From positions 124,001 through 188,000 of the forward strand of contig NZ_KV880640.1 of the NCBI RefSeq assembly GCF_001907695.1: a stretch of DNA of 64,000 nt, given 5' to 3'. A program made the translations under genes and the position numbers. The notes under the pieces were generated by a model. It did not search any database. It saw nothing but the letters and a program-made list of their open reading frames with translations, and had not been told where the DNA came from. The stretch comes from Thalassospira sp. TSL5-1 (GTDB lineage: Bacteria > Pseudomonadota > Alphaproteobacteria > Rhodospirillales > Thalassospiraceae). Shown here one piece after another: positions 45,823 to 54,027 of this stretch; the stretch's first letter is position 1, and each line of letters begins with the position of its first letter.

Positions 45823-46560
45823 ATGAACGTTTCCAAATACGGTTTCTGGATGTCCTCGCCCAGTTTCGCGGCCGCCGAAATGGCCCGTCTCGCCGGGTAT
45901 GAGTTTGTTATTCTTGATATTGAACATGGTTCGTTCGATTTGCAGGACCTTGAACGTTTGATTCCGTTTTTGAAAGCCATTGGTTTTGAAGTGCTTGCCA
46001 AGGTATTGGGGCCAGAACGCGGGCCGATCCAGCAGGCGCTTGATTTTGGCGCAGATGCCGTTGTTATCCCGCACATTCTCAGCAAGGCCCATGCAGAGGA
46101 AATTTGTGCTTTTGCTAAGTTCCCTCCGCTGGGTGATCGCAGTTTTGCCGGGGGGCGGACGTCCTCTTACACCGGTTTTACCGACGAATGGGTGGCCACG
46201 CAGGATAGTAAAACCCGGTGCTATCCCATGATTGAAGATCATGGTGCGATTGAAGAAATCGAAGGCATTTTGTCCTTGCCTACAGTTGACGGCGTTTTTG
46301 TCGGACCGTCTGACTTGTCACTGCGTCGGGACCGCGGGGCTTATGCACGAAAGCCGGGCGATTTTGAAGATCTCGCAAAAGTTGCCGCTGCGGCAAAGGC
46401 CAGTGGCAAGGTTTGGGCATTGCCTGCATGGAGCCCCGAGGAAAAGGCATTCGCCCATGAAAATGGTGCTGCTTATTCCGTTCTGATCATGGAGCATGGT
46501 GCCCTTTTCCACGGCTTGAAAACGGCAATGAACGATATGAACGAGATAGCGAAAAAATGA
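45823..46560 (+). CDS. HpcH/HpaI-type class II aldolase
   Basis: Metal-dependent aldolase of 245 residues with a TIM-barrel fold. It carries YEFVILDIEHGSFDLQDLE, GADAVVIPHILSKAHAEEIC, the metal-binding MIEDHGAIEEIEGI and DGVFVGPSDLSLRRD motifs. The family cleaves 2-keto-3-deoxy or 4-hydroxy-2-oxo acids to pyruvate plus an aldehyde. The ATG at 45823 is preferred on homology and length. Its stop overlaps the TRAP small-permease start by four bases (ATGA), so the aldolase and transporter are coupled; the substrate is probably an aliphatic hydroxy-oxo acid taken up by that transporter. Confidence 0.92.
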   Translation: MNVSKYGFWMSSPSFAAAEMARLAGYEFVILDIEHGSFDLQDLERLIPFLKAIGFEVLAKVLGPERGPIQQALDFGADAVVIPHILSKAHAEEICAFAKFPPLGDRSFAGGRTSSYTGFTDEWVATQDSKTRCYPMIEDHGAIEEIEGILSLPTVDGVFVGPSDLSLRRDRGAYARKPGDFEDLAKVAAAAKASGKVWALPAWSPEEKAFAHENGAAYSVLIMEHGALFHGLKTAMNDMNEIAKK

Positions 46561-47072
46561 CCGAAAAGCGCACGTCTTTTATGGGGCGTATTGATGGTGC
46601 AATGACCCGGGTCGGGCGTTGGCTGTCCTGGGTTTCCGCAGCACTGATTGTTTATATGTTGGTTCATATAATTGTCGAAATTGTGCTTAGGGCTTTTTTT
46701 GACACCTCGACTTTCGTGTTGGAAGAATTTGTTGGGTATGCGTTGGGGGCGATGATTTTTCTCGCCCTTGCCGCAAGTCACACCGAGGACCGGCTTATTC
46801 GTGTGAACATTCTGAAAAATGTTCTTGGCCCTCGTGGCCGCGAAATCGCTGATGCGTTCGCCAACCTGGCGGCAATGGCCGCGTGTTTGCTGTTGTTTGG
46901 TGCGCTTTATAACATTTTTACCCGGAATTTGCGGTTCGGCATTACCAGTTCCAGTTTTGCCGAAACCCCGCTGTGGATACCGCAATCGCTGATTATTATC
47001 GGCCTTGGCTTTTATATTCTGCGTTTGGCGATCAATGTGCTGCGCCATGCTGAAAAATCACTAAAGGCTTAA
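46557..47072 (+). CDS. TRAP transporter small permease (DctQ type)
   Basis: Inner-membrane subunit of 171 residues with four hydrophobic helices (VSAALIVYMLVHIIVEIVLR, then FVGYALGAMIFLALAAS, NLAAMAACLLLFGALYNIF and LIIIGLGFYILRLAINVL). Small permeases of TRAP systems link the binding protein to the large permease. It overlaps the aldolase gene by four bases and is followed by dctM- and dctP-like genes, giving a complete secondary importer for an organic acid. Confidence 0.9.
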   Translation: MTEKRTSFMGRIDGAMTRVGRWLSWVSAALIVYMLVHIIVEIVLRAFFDTSTFVLEEFVGYALGAMIFLALAASHTEDRLIRVNILKNVLGPRGREIADAFANLAAMAACLLLFGALYNIFTRNLRFGITSSSFAETPLWIPQSLIIIGLGFYILRLAINVLRHAEKSLKA

Positions 47073-47100
47073 AAAAGCCAATGCTTCAGGTGAGGTTAAA

Positions 47101-48441
47101 TTGGACCCGTTAACATCTGCTGCGGTTATACTTGCCGCCATCTTGCTGGTTCTTGCGTCAGGTATCTGGATTTATGTCGGCCTTATTCTGGTTGCGGCAG
47201 GATCGTTGATGTTTTTGGGCGATATGCCGCTTGACCGGGTCATGAATATTTTTGGCTCGATCATTCTGCGCAGTGCTGGTTCGTGGGAATTATCTGCCAT
47301 TCCGTTGTTTATCTGGATTGGGGAACTTATCCTTAAAACCGATATTTCAATGCGCATTTTTCGGGGGCTCGCGCCTATCGTCGGGCGGCTGCCGGGGGGA
47401 TTAATCCACTCAAACGTATTTGGCTGTACGTTGTTTTCGGCCATTTGCGGGTCGAGTGCGGCGACAACCGCGACTGTAGGCCGCATTACCATTACCGAGC
47501 TCGCCAACAAAAATTATCGCGAAAGTCTGGTTTTGGGGTCGCTTGCCGGGTCTGGCAGCCTGGGTCTTTTAATTCCGCCTTCTATTGTCATGATTGTTTA
47601 TGGCGTGTTGGCCGAGGTGCCGATTGACCGTCTGTTTGCCGCGGGGATTTTGCCGGGTGTTTTTATAGCCTTGGTATTTTCGGCTTATGTTGGCATTCGC
47701 TGCCTGATCTCTGGCGATCAAAATGCCCCTGCATCACCGCAATACCGCGAAGTTGTTACCACAGCGCACAGCGATGAACGCTATACGCTATGGAACAGTT
47801 TCCAGGATCTGGCACCGATCATGCTGATTGTCGGTCTGGTGTTGGGTTCGATTTATACCGGGCTTGCAACACCATCAGAAGCGGCCGGTATCGGGATGGT
47901 CTGTGTGCTGGTGCTGACGGCTGTAACCGGTGCTTTGTCCTGGGAGGTTTTTCAATCCTCGCTGATGAGCACTCTTCACACCAGTATCATGATTTTTACG
48001 GTTGTGATTGCGGCATCTCTGATTTCAACGGCGCTGGGTTATCTGCACATCCCGTCCGAACTGGCCAATTTCATTGTTGGATCAGACATGTCGGCAGGTG
48101 AATTTATTCTGCTGACATCTGTCTTCTTTTTATTCCTGGGCATGATTCTGGATGGTGTTTCCATCATTGTCATGACCTTGCCGATCCTGTTCTCGATTGT
48201 TCAGGGGCTTGGCATCGACCCGATCTGGTTTGGTATTTACCTCGTCATCATGGTCGAGGTGGGGCAGATTACGCCGCCAGTTGGCTTTAACCTTATGATT
48301 ATCCACTCAATTTCTGGTGTGCCGATTTCGCGCATGGCGCTTTATGCCCTGCCGTTTTGCATGCTGATGTGTCTGTGTGTGGCTGTTTTCTACTTCGTCC
48401 CGGAAATTGTCATGTACTTGCCAAATACACTCTTCAATTAA
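47101..48441 (+). CDS. TRAP transporter large permease (DctM type)
   Basis: Ion-coupled transport subunit, 446 residues, with about twelve hydrophobic segments. Conserved stretches include GGLIHSNVFGCTLFSAICGS followed by SAATTATVG, SGSLGLLIPPSIVMIVYGVL and the C-terminal VGQITPPVGFNLMIIH. The start is TTG at 47101, supported by AGGTGAGG five bases upstream (47088-47095). A 28-base gap separates it from the small permease. Confidence 0.93.
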   Translation: MDPLTSAAVILAAILLVLASGIWIYVGLILVAAGSLMFLGDMPLDRVMNIFGSIILRSAGSWELSAIPLFIWIGELILKTDISMRIFRGLAPIVGRLPGGLIHSNVFGCTLFSAICGSSAATTATVGRITITELANKNYRESLVLGSLAGSGSLGLLIPPSIVMIVYGVLAEVPIDRLFAAGILPGVFIALVFSAYVGIRCLISGDQNAPASPQYREVVTTAHSDERYTLWNSFQDLAPIMLIVGLVLGSIYTGLATPSEAAGIGMVCVLVLTAVTGALSWEVFQSSLMSTLHTSIMIFTVVIAASLISTALGYLHIPSELANFIVGSDMSAGEFILLTSVFFLFLGMILDGVSIIVMTLPILFSIVQGLGIDPIWFGIYLVIMVEVGQITPPVGFNLMIIHSISGVPISRMALYALPFCMLMCLCVAVFYFVPEIVMYLPNTLFN

Positions 48442-48460
48442 AAAAATGGAGGCTTCTAAA

Positions 48461-49444
48461 ATGTTTAAATCCATGCTGGTTGCGGCAGTTGCCCTTGTAC
48501 CTTTATGCTTCGGAACGGCACAGGCCGCCGAGTATAACTGGGACCAGTCCACTGAATACGGCCCTAATTCGATCAATACCAAAACCGATGTTTTTTTTGC
48601 CGATCGGCTTAAGGAACTCTCGGGGGGTAAAATTGAAATTACCATTCATTCTGGCGCATCTTTGGGGTTCCGTGAAAAAGACCACCTGTTTGCAGTTGCC
48701 GATGGAGCGTTGCCGATTGCGACAACAGTAAGCGGGACGCTTGCCGGTGTTGACCCGATTTTCTTGCTAAGTTCGTTGCCGTTTGTTGCCAAGGATTTCG
48801 ATGATGTTCGGAAGCTCTGGACTATCGCGCGGCCTTATTACGAGCAGGTTTTTGAAAAATATGATCAAAAGCTGATTCATGCAGGCTGGATTGATCCATC
48901 AGGCATTTGGGCGGAAAAGGAGATCAAATCCAAGGCGGACCTGAAAAATCTGCGTATTCGCACCTACGATGCCACGGGGACGCGCGTCCTTGATGCGCTG
49001 GGTGCGTCGCCCTTGCAAATTTCATGGTCGGATGTTGTGCCGCAGTTGGCAACCGGTTCCATTTCGGCGGTTTTGACGGGTGTTGATGGTGGTGCAGCTG
49101 CCAATTTCTGGGATTACACCAGCGTTTTCACCCAGATCAACTATGCCATGCCGCTCACATTCGTTCATATGAACATGGATGCCTATAACTCTCTGCCGCC
49201 CGAGCTGCAAAAGGCCGTTATGCAAGCTGGTGAAGAGGCGACCGAATGGCGTGCAGAGCAGATCCGCAAAAATCAGGCGGCAAAATATGACGAACTGCGC
49301 TCGCACGGTATGACGGTAGTGGAAAAGGTTGATCCTGCTTTTGCCAAAGAGCTGTCTGAAGCTGCCCAGCCGGTAATTGAAGACTGGAAAGCAAGAACAG
49401 GGTCTCGTGCCGACGAAATCATGTCCAAATTTGCTGCTGAATAA
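48461..49444 (+). CDS. TRAP transporter substrate-binding protein (DctP type)
   Basis: Periplasmic binding protein of 327 residues. The ATG at 48461, after TGGAGG, gives a Sec signal peptide (MFKSMLVAAVALVPLCFGTA, cleavage near AQA-A). DctP patterns are present: FFADRLKELSGGKIEITIHS, the ligand-binding Arg region LRIRTYDATGTRVLDALGAS, then WSDVVPQLATGSISAVLTG. Such Arg residues bind a carboxylate, so an organic acid ligand is likely. It is the last gene of the nitrilase/aldolase/TRAP unit; a terminator follows. Confidence 0.93.
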   Translation: MFKSMLVAAVALVPLCFGTAQAAEYNWDQSTEYGPNSINTKTDVFFADRLKELSGGKIEITIHSGASLGFREKDHLFAVADGALPIATTVSGTLAGVDPIFLLSSLPFVAKDFDDVRKLWTIARPYYEQVFEKYDQKLIHAGWIDPSGIWAEKEIKSKADLKNLRIRTYDATGTRVLDALGASPLQISWSDVVPQLATGSISAVLTGVDGGAAANFWDYTSVFTQINYAMPLTFVHMNMDAYNSLPPELQKAVMQAGEEATEWRAEQIRKNQAAKYDELRSHGMTVVEKVDPAFAKELSEAAQPVIEDWKARTGSRADEIMSKFAAE

Positions 49445-49455
49445 AATTTAAAACC

Positions 49456-49496
49456 ATCCCGGCACAGTCAATTTGGGCAGTGTCGGGATTGTTTTA
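49456..49496 (+). terminator. Terminator after the TRAP binding-protein gene
   Basis: ATCCCGGCAC (49456-49465) pairs with GTGTCGGGAT (49480-49489) with one G-U; TGTTTTA follows. It closes the operon that starts at 44914. Confidence 0.75.
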
Positions 49497-49695
49497 TGCG
49501 GTATCTGATTATTTTTTATGCGATTTTTTGAGTTTTCCTAAATTGCTGAAATTTTAACACAAGTGCTTGCACCAGAGAGTTCATTCCGGTGTGCACTAAA
49601 TTGCGCGATCATGTTTGGGATAGTACGTCATTTTTGCGCCTGCGGCATGTAAGGGCATGTCGCCAATCGGTTGAAAGTATCAGGGAGCCGTCATT

Positions 49696-51087
49696 TTGTA
49701 TTCCGCATCCGTTACCGGATTTAGCCGGTTCACATTTCCCGATTTGAAAACGGTCATGGCTAAGGCAAGCCCGCTGCGTTCGGGCGATTTGCTGGCAGGG
49801 CTTGCTGCCGAAACGGACGAGGAACGGGTTGCAGCACGTTACATTTTGGCTGATATACCGCTAAAGCGGTTTCTGTCCGAGGCGCTGGTGCCCTATGAAA
49901 GCGACGAAGTGACACGCCTGATCATGGATAGTCATGATGATATCGCGTTTCGGGCTGTGTCATCGCTGACTGTTGGTGATTTTCGCAATTGGCTGTTATC
50001 GGACGAGGCGACACCAGCGGCATTAAAGGCACTTGCCCCGGGCCTGACACCCGAAATGGTGGCAGCGGTTAGCAAACTCATGCGCAATCAGGATCTGATC
50101 GCCGTTGCCAAAAAATGCAGGGTTGTCACCGGGTTTCGCAATACGTTGGGTCTTGAAGGCCATTTGGGTGTGCGGTTGCAACCCAATCATCCAACTGATG
50201 ATCCCGCGGGCGTTGCGGCATCCATTCTGGATGGTTTGATGCACGGGGCAGGGGATGCCGTTATTGGCATTAATCCCGCCACCGACAGCCCCGATGCCAT
50301 GATCGAGCTTTTGAAGCTGATTGATGATGTGCGTGAACGGCTACAAATCCCAACGCAATCCTGTGTGCTGGCCCATGTGACGACCGCCATTGAAGCCATG
50401 AACCGCAATGCCCCGGTCGATTTGGTATTTCAGTCCATCGCCGGGACCCAGGCGGCCAACGACAGTTTTGGCATCAACCTTGCCCTGCTGGCAGAGGCCG
50501 AACAGGCGGCTTTGTCGCTTAATCGTGGAACGGTTGGTAATGATGTGATGTATTTTGAGACCGGCCAGGGGGCGGCATTATCGGCCGACGCGCATGAAGG
50601 CCTGGATCAGCAAACGGTTGAAACCCGTGCCTATGCTGTGGCGCGCGCGTTTTCGCCGCTTTTGGTCAATACGGTGGTGGGTTTTATTGGCCCGGAATAT
50701 CTGTTTGATGGCAAACAAATCACCCGCGCCGGGCTGGAGGATCATTTCTGTGCCAAGCTTCTTGGGGTGCCGATGGGGGTGGATGTTTGTTACACCAACC
50801 ATGCCGAAGCTGATCAGGACGACATGGATAACCTTTTGACGTTGCTGGGTGTTGCTGGGACCAATTTTGTCATTGGTGTCCCCGGGGCGGATGACATCAT
50901 GTTGAATTATCAAAGCACGAGTTTTCACGATGCCATGTATTTGCGATCCGCACTAAATTTGCAGCCCGCACCGGAATTTGCCGCATGGTTGCGCAAGATG
51001 GAAATTTTCGATCAAAGCGGGCGCACCCGCCCCAAACTGGATAGCAGCCTGACACAGGATTTGCTGGCATGGTCGGGGGCGGCGTAA
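49696..51087 (+). CDS. eutB: Ethanolamine ammonia-lyase large subunit
   Basis: Adenosylcobalamin-dependent enzyme converting ethanolamine to acetaldehyde and ammonia. The 463-residue product has the EutB N-terminus (LKTVMAKASPLRSGDLLAGL) and the central TGFRNTLGLEGHLGVRLQPN, then HPTDDPAG. Later come ETGQGAALSADAHEGLDQQT and VGVPGADDIMLNYQSTSFHD-like sequence near the end. Start is TTG at 49696 with AGGGAG at 49683-49687; family homology begins within a few residues. It overlaps eutC by one base (TAATG). No eutA reactivase, transporter or microcompartment shell gene is nearby, so ethanolamine lyase appears to act as a free cytoplasmic enzyme here. Confidence 0.95.
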   Translation: MYSASVTGFSRFTFPDLKTVMAKASPLRSGDLLAGLAAETDEERVAARYILADIPLKRFLSEALVPYESDEVTRLIMDSHDDIAFRAVSSLTVGDFRNWLLSDEATPAALKALAPGLTPEMVAAVSKLMRNQDLIAVAKKCRVVTGFRNTLGLEGHLGVRLQPNHPTDDPAGVAASILDGLMHGAGDAVIGINPATDSPDAMIELLKLIDDVRERLQIPTQSCVLAHVTTAIEAMNRNAPVDLVFQSIAGTQAANDSFGINLALLAEAEQAALSLNRGTVGNDVMYFETGQGAALSADAHEGLDQQTVETRAYAVARAFSPLLVNTVVGFIGPEYLFDGKQITRAGLEDHFCAKLLGVPMGVDVCYTNHAEADQDDMDNLLTLLGVAGTNFVIGVPGADDIMLNYQSTSFHDAMYLRSALNLQPAPEFAAWLRKMEIFDQSGRTRPKLDSSLTQDLLAWSGAA

Positions 51088-51893
51088 TGAGTATGTCAGA
51101 TAACCCCGATATCCCCCGGTTGGACCCGTGGTCGCGCCTGCGGGTACATACCAGTGCCCGTATTGGTTTGGGCCGGGTCGGCGATGGTTTGCCGACACGC
51201 CAGCTTTTGGAATTTCAAATGGCGCATGCGCGAGCACGGGATTCCGTTCATATGCCGTTTGATGCCGCATTGCTGGCTGATAATATTGGCGATCTGGGCG
51301 TACCGGTGATGACGGTACAATCGCGGGCGGCCAATCGGGCGGAATTCTTACAACGTCCTGATTATGGTCGCAAACTCGCCCCGGATAGTGAAACGGAGCT
51401 TGAGGCGGCGGCAAATACCACGGTACCAAATGCTGCGCCCGATATTGTTTTTATCCTGGCCGATGGTTTGTCAGCGCGGGCCATTCATGAAAATGGCGCG
51501 GATATGTTGCGGCAAACACTGTCGCTGCTCGGGAAGGATTGGTCGGTTGGGCCGGTTGTTTTGGCCCATCAGGCGCGTGTTGCCTTGGGCGATGAAATTG
51601 CCAGCCGGTTGAAAGCAAAAATCAGTGTGGTTCTAATTGGTGAACGCCCCGGCCTTTCGAGTGCGGATTCATTGGGCGCCTATCTGACTTTTGGGCCAAA
51701 GCCTGGTTGCAGTAATGCCCAGCGCAACTGTATTTCAAATATCCGCCCTGCCGGGTTTCCGGTGCGCGATGCGGCGCACAAGCTTGTTTACCTTATGAAT
51801 GCGGCACGTCAAAACAGCATTTCCGGCGTATCACTCAAGGATAATTTTAGTCCGTCTTTGGCCTATTCCGGGCAGATAATCGACGGTTCGTAA
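51087..51893 (+). CDS. eutC: Ethanolamine ammonia-lyase small subunit
   Basis: B12-binding partner of EutB, 268 residues. Recognised by PWSRLRVHTSARIGLGRVGD, LPTRQLLEFQMAHARARDSV, DIVFILADGLSARAIHENGA and LIGERPGLSSADSLGAYLTF, all typical of EutC. The ATG at 51087 shares its first base with the eutB stop codon (TAATG), so expression is coupled; a few in-frame upstream codons inside eutB are not needed. The unit ends at a GC-rich hairpin shared with the convergent lactonase gene. Confidence 0.94.
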   Translation: MSMSDNPDIPRLDPWSRLRVHTSARIGLGRVGDGLPTRQLLEFQMAHARARDSVHMPFDAALLADNIGDLGVPVMTVQSRAANRAEFLQRPDYGRKLAPDSETELEAAANTTVPNAAPDIVFILADGLSARAIHENGADMLRQTLSLLGKDWSVGPVVLAHQARVALGDEIASRLKAKISVVLIGERPGLSSADSLGAYLTFGPKPGCSNAQRNCISNIRPAGFPVRDAAHKLVYLMNAARQNSISGVSLKDNFSPSLAYSGQIIDGS

Positions 51894-51928
51894 CGGTCAA
51901 AGACGGGCAAAGACGGGCAAAGGCATTA

Positions 51929-51953
51929 CCCCGCCCGATGATGTCGGGCGGGG
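51929..51953. terminator. GC-rich hairpin between convergent eutC and lactonase genes
   Basis: CCCCGCCCGA (51929-51938) and TCGGGCGGGG (51944-51953) form a perfect 10-base stem with loop TGATG. There is no T-run on either side, so termination efficiency is uncertain. A 10-base tandem repeat (AAAGACGGGC) lies just before it near 51900-51919. Confidence 0.6.
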
Positions 51954-51964
51954 CAGGGCTAGGA

Positions 51965-52756
51965 TCAATCGTAATATTCGGGGGCGTGTTTAAAGGTCGC
52001 CCAGGCATCCGGGTCGTGTCCGGTGACAACGGTGGCCTTGGTTTTTTCGGCCAGGGCACGCAGTTTTTTAACCGAACGTACTGTATCCACGGTTGATGCC
52101 AAAAAGCCCGGCAGCGATTTTTCTTCCCAGTGATCGGTGGTATAGGCCGCATCAATGGTCAGAATCATGTTGCCGGTATTGGGCAGGTTAACCTTAAACG
52201 ACATATGCCCTGGTGCATGACCCGGGGTGAAAACGGTGGTCAATGTGCCATCGCCGTAAATGTCATAATGGTCATCCGCCGTACCTTCCAGGAATTGCCA
52301 TTTCAGGCCCGGTTTATCAAAATCCTTACGGATGTAGCCGCCGGCGGCAAACCAGTCCGGGGTAAAGGCATATTCATATTCACTGCGCTGGACAATGTGG
52401 GTTGCATTGGGGAAACGGCCGATGGCACCGGTATGGTCCAGATGCAAATGGGACTGCACCACATAGCGTACATCTTCGGCCTTAATGCCCATTTTTTCAA
52501 GCTGGGCAACGCACCCTTCTGACTCTTCCATCACTGGCCAGTAAACCTCGGTCACACCACCCCAGTGGCCGACCGGGTCAATGGCGGCTTCAACAGCATT
52601 GCCACCATCGATAATGGTGTGGCCTTCCGGGTGCGTGATCAGAAAGAACGGCACTGGAATTTCATAATCGGCACCGGCACCTTCATTCATTTTGATGTTG
52701 TGAACCTTGCATTTCAGCGAACCGGTCTGAAACATGTAAAGGCGAATATCTGTCAT
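51965..52756 (-). CDS. blcC: Gamma-butyrolactonase/N-acyl-homoserine lactonase (BlcC/AttM-like)
   Basis: Metallo-beta-lactamase-fold lactonase of 263 residues. The dinuclear zinc motif HxHxDH is at 103-108 (SHLHLDHTG), with further His/Asp in TPGHAPGHMSF and LTIDAAYTTDHWEE, and the terminal VTGHDPDAW. The sequence closely resembles Agrobacterium AttM/BlcC as I remember it, which opens gamma-butyrolactone and also degrades acyl-homoserine lactone signals. It is the third gene of a unit with BlcA- and BlcB-like dehydrogenases, so its main role is probably lactone catabolism to gamma-hydroxybutyrate, with quorum quenching as a possible side activity. Confidence 0.92.
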   Translation of the reverse strand: MTDIRLYMFQTGSLKCKVHNIKMNEGAGADYEIPVPFFLITHPEGHTIIDGGNAVEAAIDPVGHWGGVTEVYWPVMEESEGCVAQLEKMGIKAEDVRYVVQSHLHLDHTGAIGRFPNATHIVQRSEYEYAFTPDWFAAGGYIRKDFDKPGLKWQFLEGTADDHYDIYGDGTLTTVFTPGHAPGHMSFKVNLPNTGNMILTIDAAYTTDHWEEKSLPGFLASTVDTVRSVKKLRALAEKTKATVVTGHDPDAWATFKHAPEYYD

Positions 52757-52827
52757 TGGTTTACCTCCCGTTTGGGGCTTTTCTTCTGGCAGGTGCCAGG
52801 TTTGTTGGCTGGAAAGGGGGCGAAGCC

Positions 52828-53988
52828 TTAATAGGCTTCGCGGTAAAGGGCCAGGGCGTCTTCCTCGGTCACTTCAACCGGGTTGTTGACTAAAAGGCGC
52901 GATTGTTTCATCGCGTCTTTTGCCAGCATCGACAGGCTGTTATCGGTAACATTGACGTCGCGCAAACGGCGCGGCGCACCGCTTTCATCCATCAGGGCCA
53001 GCATGTGGCTCACAAAGGCTTCGGACCGTGTATTGGCATCGCCCGTGCCTTCAACGCCCATCACGTCAGCCAGTTCGGCATAAAGGGGAGCGGCGACCTT
53101 GGCATTGTAACGCAGGACCGGGCCCAGCATCAGGGCGTTGGTCAGGCCGTGCGGCAAATGGTAATGCCCGCCCAGCGGGTAGGCCAGCGCATGAACGGCA
53201 GCCACTGGCGAGTTGGAAAAGGCCTGGCCTGCCAGCATGGCACCCAACAACATATTTTCGCGGGCTTCGCGGTTGGTGCCGTCTTTGCACGCAGCCAGCA
53301 GGTTGCTGCCTAAAAGGCGCAGGGCTTCGCGGGCCAGGGCATCGGAAAGCGGGTTTTTCTTGAATTTGGATGTATAGGCCTCGATGGCATGGACCATCGC
53401 ATCAATGCCGGTGGCGGCGGTATGAATTTGCGGCAGACCAGCGGTTAATTCCGCATCCAGCAAAACAAAATCGGCATAAAGCTGGCGGGAAACAACACCC
53501 ATTTTGGTGGTTTCGCCGGTGGTGATGATGGAAATATTGGTCACTTCCGACCCCGTGCCCGCCGTTGTCGGAATCAGGGCGAGGGGCAGGCGTTTGCCTT
53601 TGACATTGCCAATGCCATACATTTCCGAAAGGGGCTGGTCGCTACCAGTGATAACAGCGGCGAGTTTGGCAATATCCAGCGATGATCCGCCGCCAAGGCC
53701 GACAACAATATCGGCATTTTGGGCGCGTGCAATGTCAACGCTTTTCATCACGATGGCTTCGGGCGGATCGGCAACAACATCGTCAAAGATCGATACCGCA
53801 AAACCAGCCGCTTCGAGTGCGGTTTTAACAGGCGCGATCAAGCCCGCATCAATCAGGCCACGGTCCGTCACCAATAGGGCGTTGCGCTCGGCAAAACGTT
53901 CGGCCAGTAAATCGCCAAGACGGGCAGCGCCGCCCCATTCAACATAAATATCGGCCGCGGTTGTAAAGCCGAAAGGATTGAGGGTCAT
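52828..53988 (-). CDS. blcB: Iron-containing alcohol dehydrogenase (gamma-hydroxybutyrate dehydrogenase-like)
   Basis: NAD-dependent group III dehydrogenase of 386 residues, expected to oxidise 4-hydroxybutyrate to succinic semialdehyde. The dinucleotide motif is VVGLGGGSSLDIAKLAAVI. Metal-binding residues lie in AATGIDAMVHAIEAYTSK (Asp and His) and AVHALAYPLGGHYHLPHGLT (two His). The gene lies between the semialdehyde dehydrogenase and lactonase genes, the same position as Agrobacterium blcB. Gaps of 39 and 71 bases to its neighbours are compatible with one transcript. Confidence 0.92.
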   Translation of the reverse strand: MTLNPFGFTTAADIYVEWGGAARLGDLLAERFAERNALLVTDRGLIDAGLIAPVKTALEAAGFAVSIFDDVVADPPEAIVMKSVDIARAQNADIVVGLGGGSSLDIAKLAAVITGSDQPLSEMYGIGNVKGKRLPLALIPTTAGTGSEVTNISIITTGETTKMGVVSRQLYADFVLLDAELTAGLPQIHTAATGIDAMVHAIEAYTSKFKKNPLSDALAREALRLLGSNLLAACKDGTNREARENMLLGAMLAGQAFSNSPVAAVHALAYPLGGHYHLPHGLTNALMLGPVLRYNAKVAAPLYAELADVMGVEGTGDANTRSEAFVSHMLALMDESGAPRRLRDVNVTDNSLSMLAKDAMKQSRLLVNNPVEVTEEDALALYREAY

Positions 53989-54027
53989 TGTTTCCTCCGT
54001 AAGGGGTCGTTTATTGCGTTGTCAGCG

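Noticed and set aside
49497-49695. Cobalamin riboswitch upstream of eutB
   Set aside because: EutB needs B12, so I looked, but I see no B12-box-like conserved core in this 199-base leader.
51898-51919. Tandem AAAGACGGGC repeat considered as a CRISPR-like or iteron array
   Set aside because: Only two copies, no spacers, and adjacent to a terminator hairpin.
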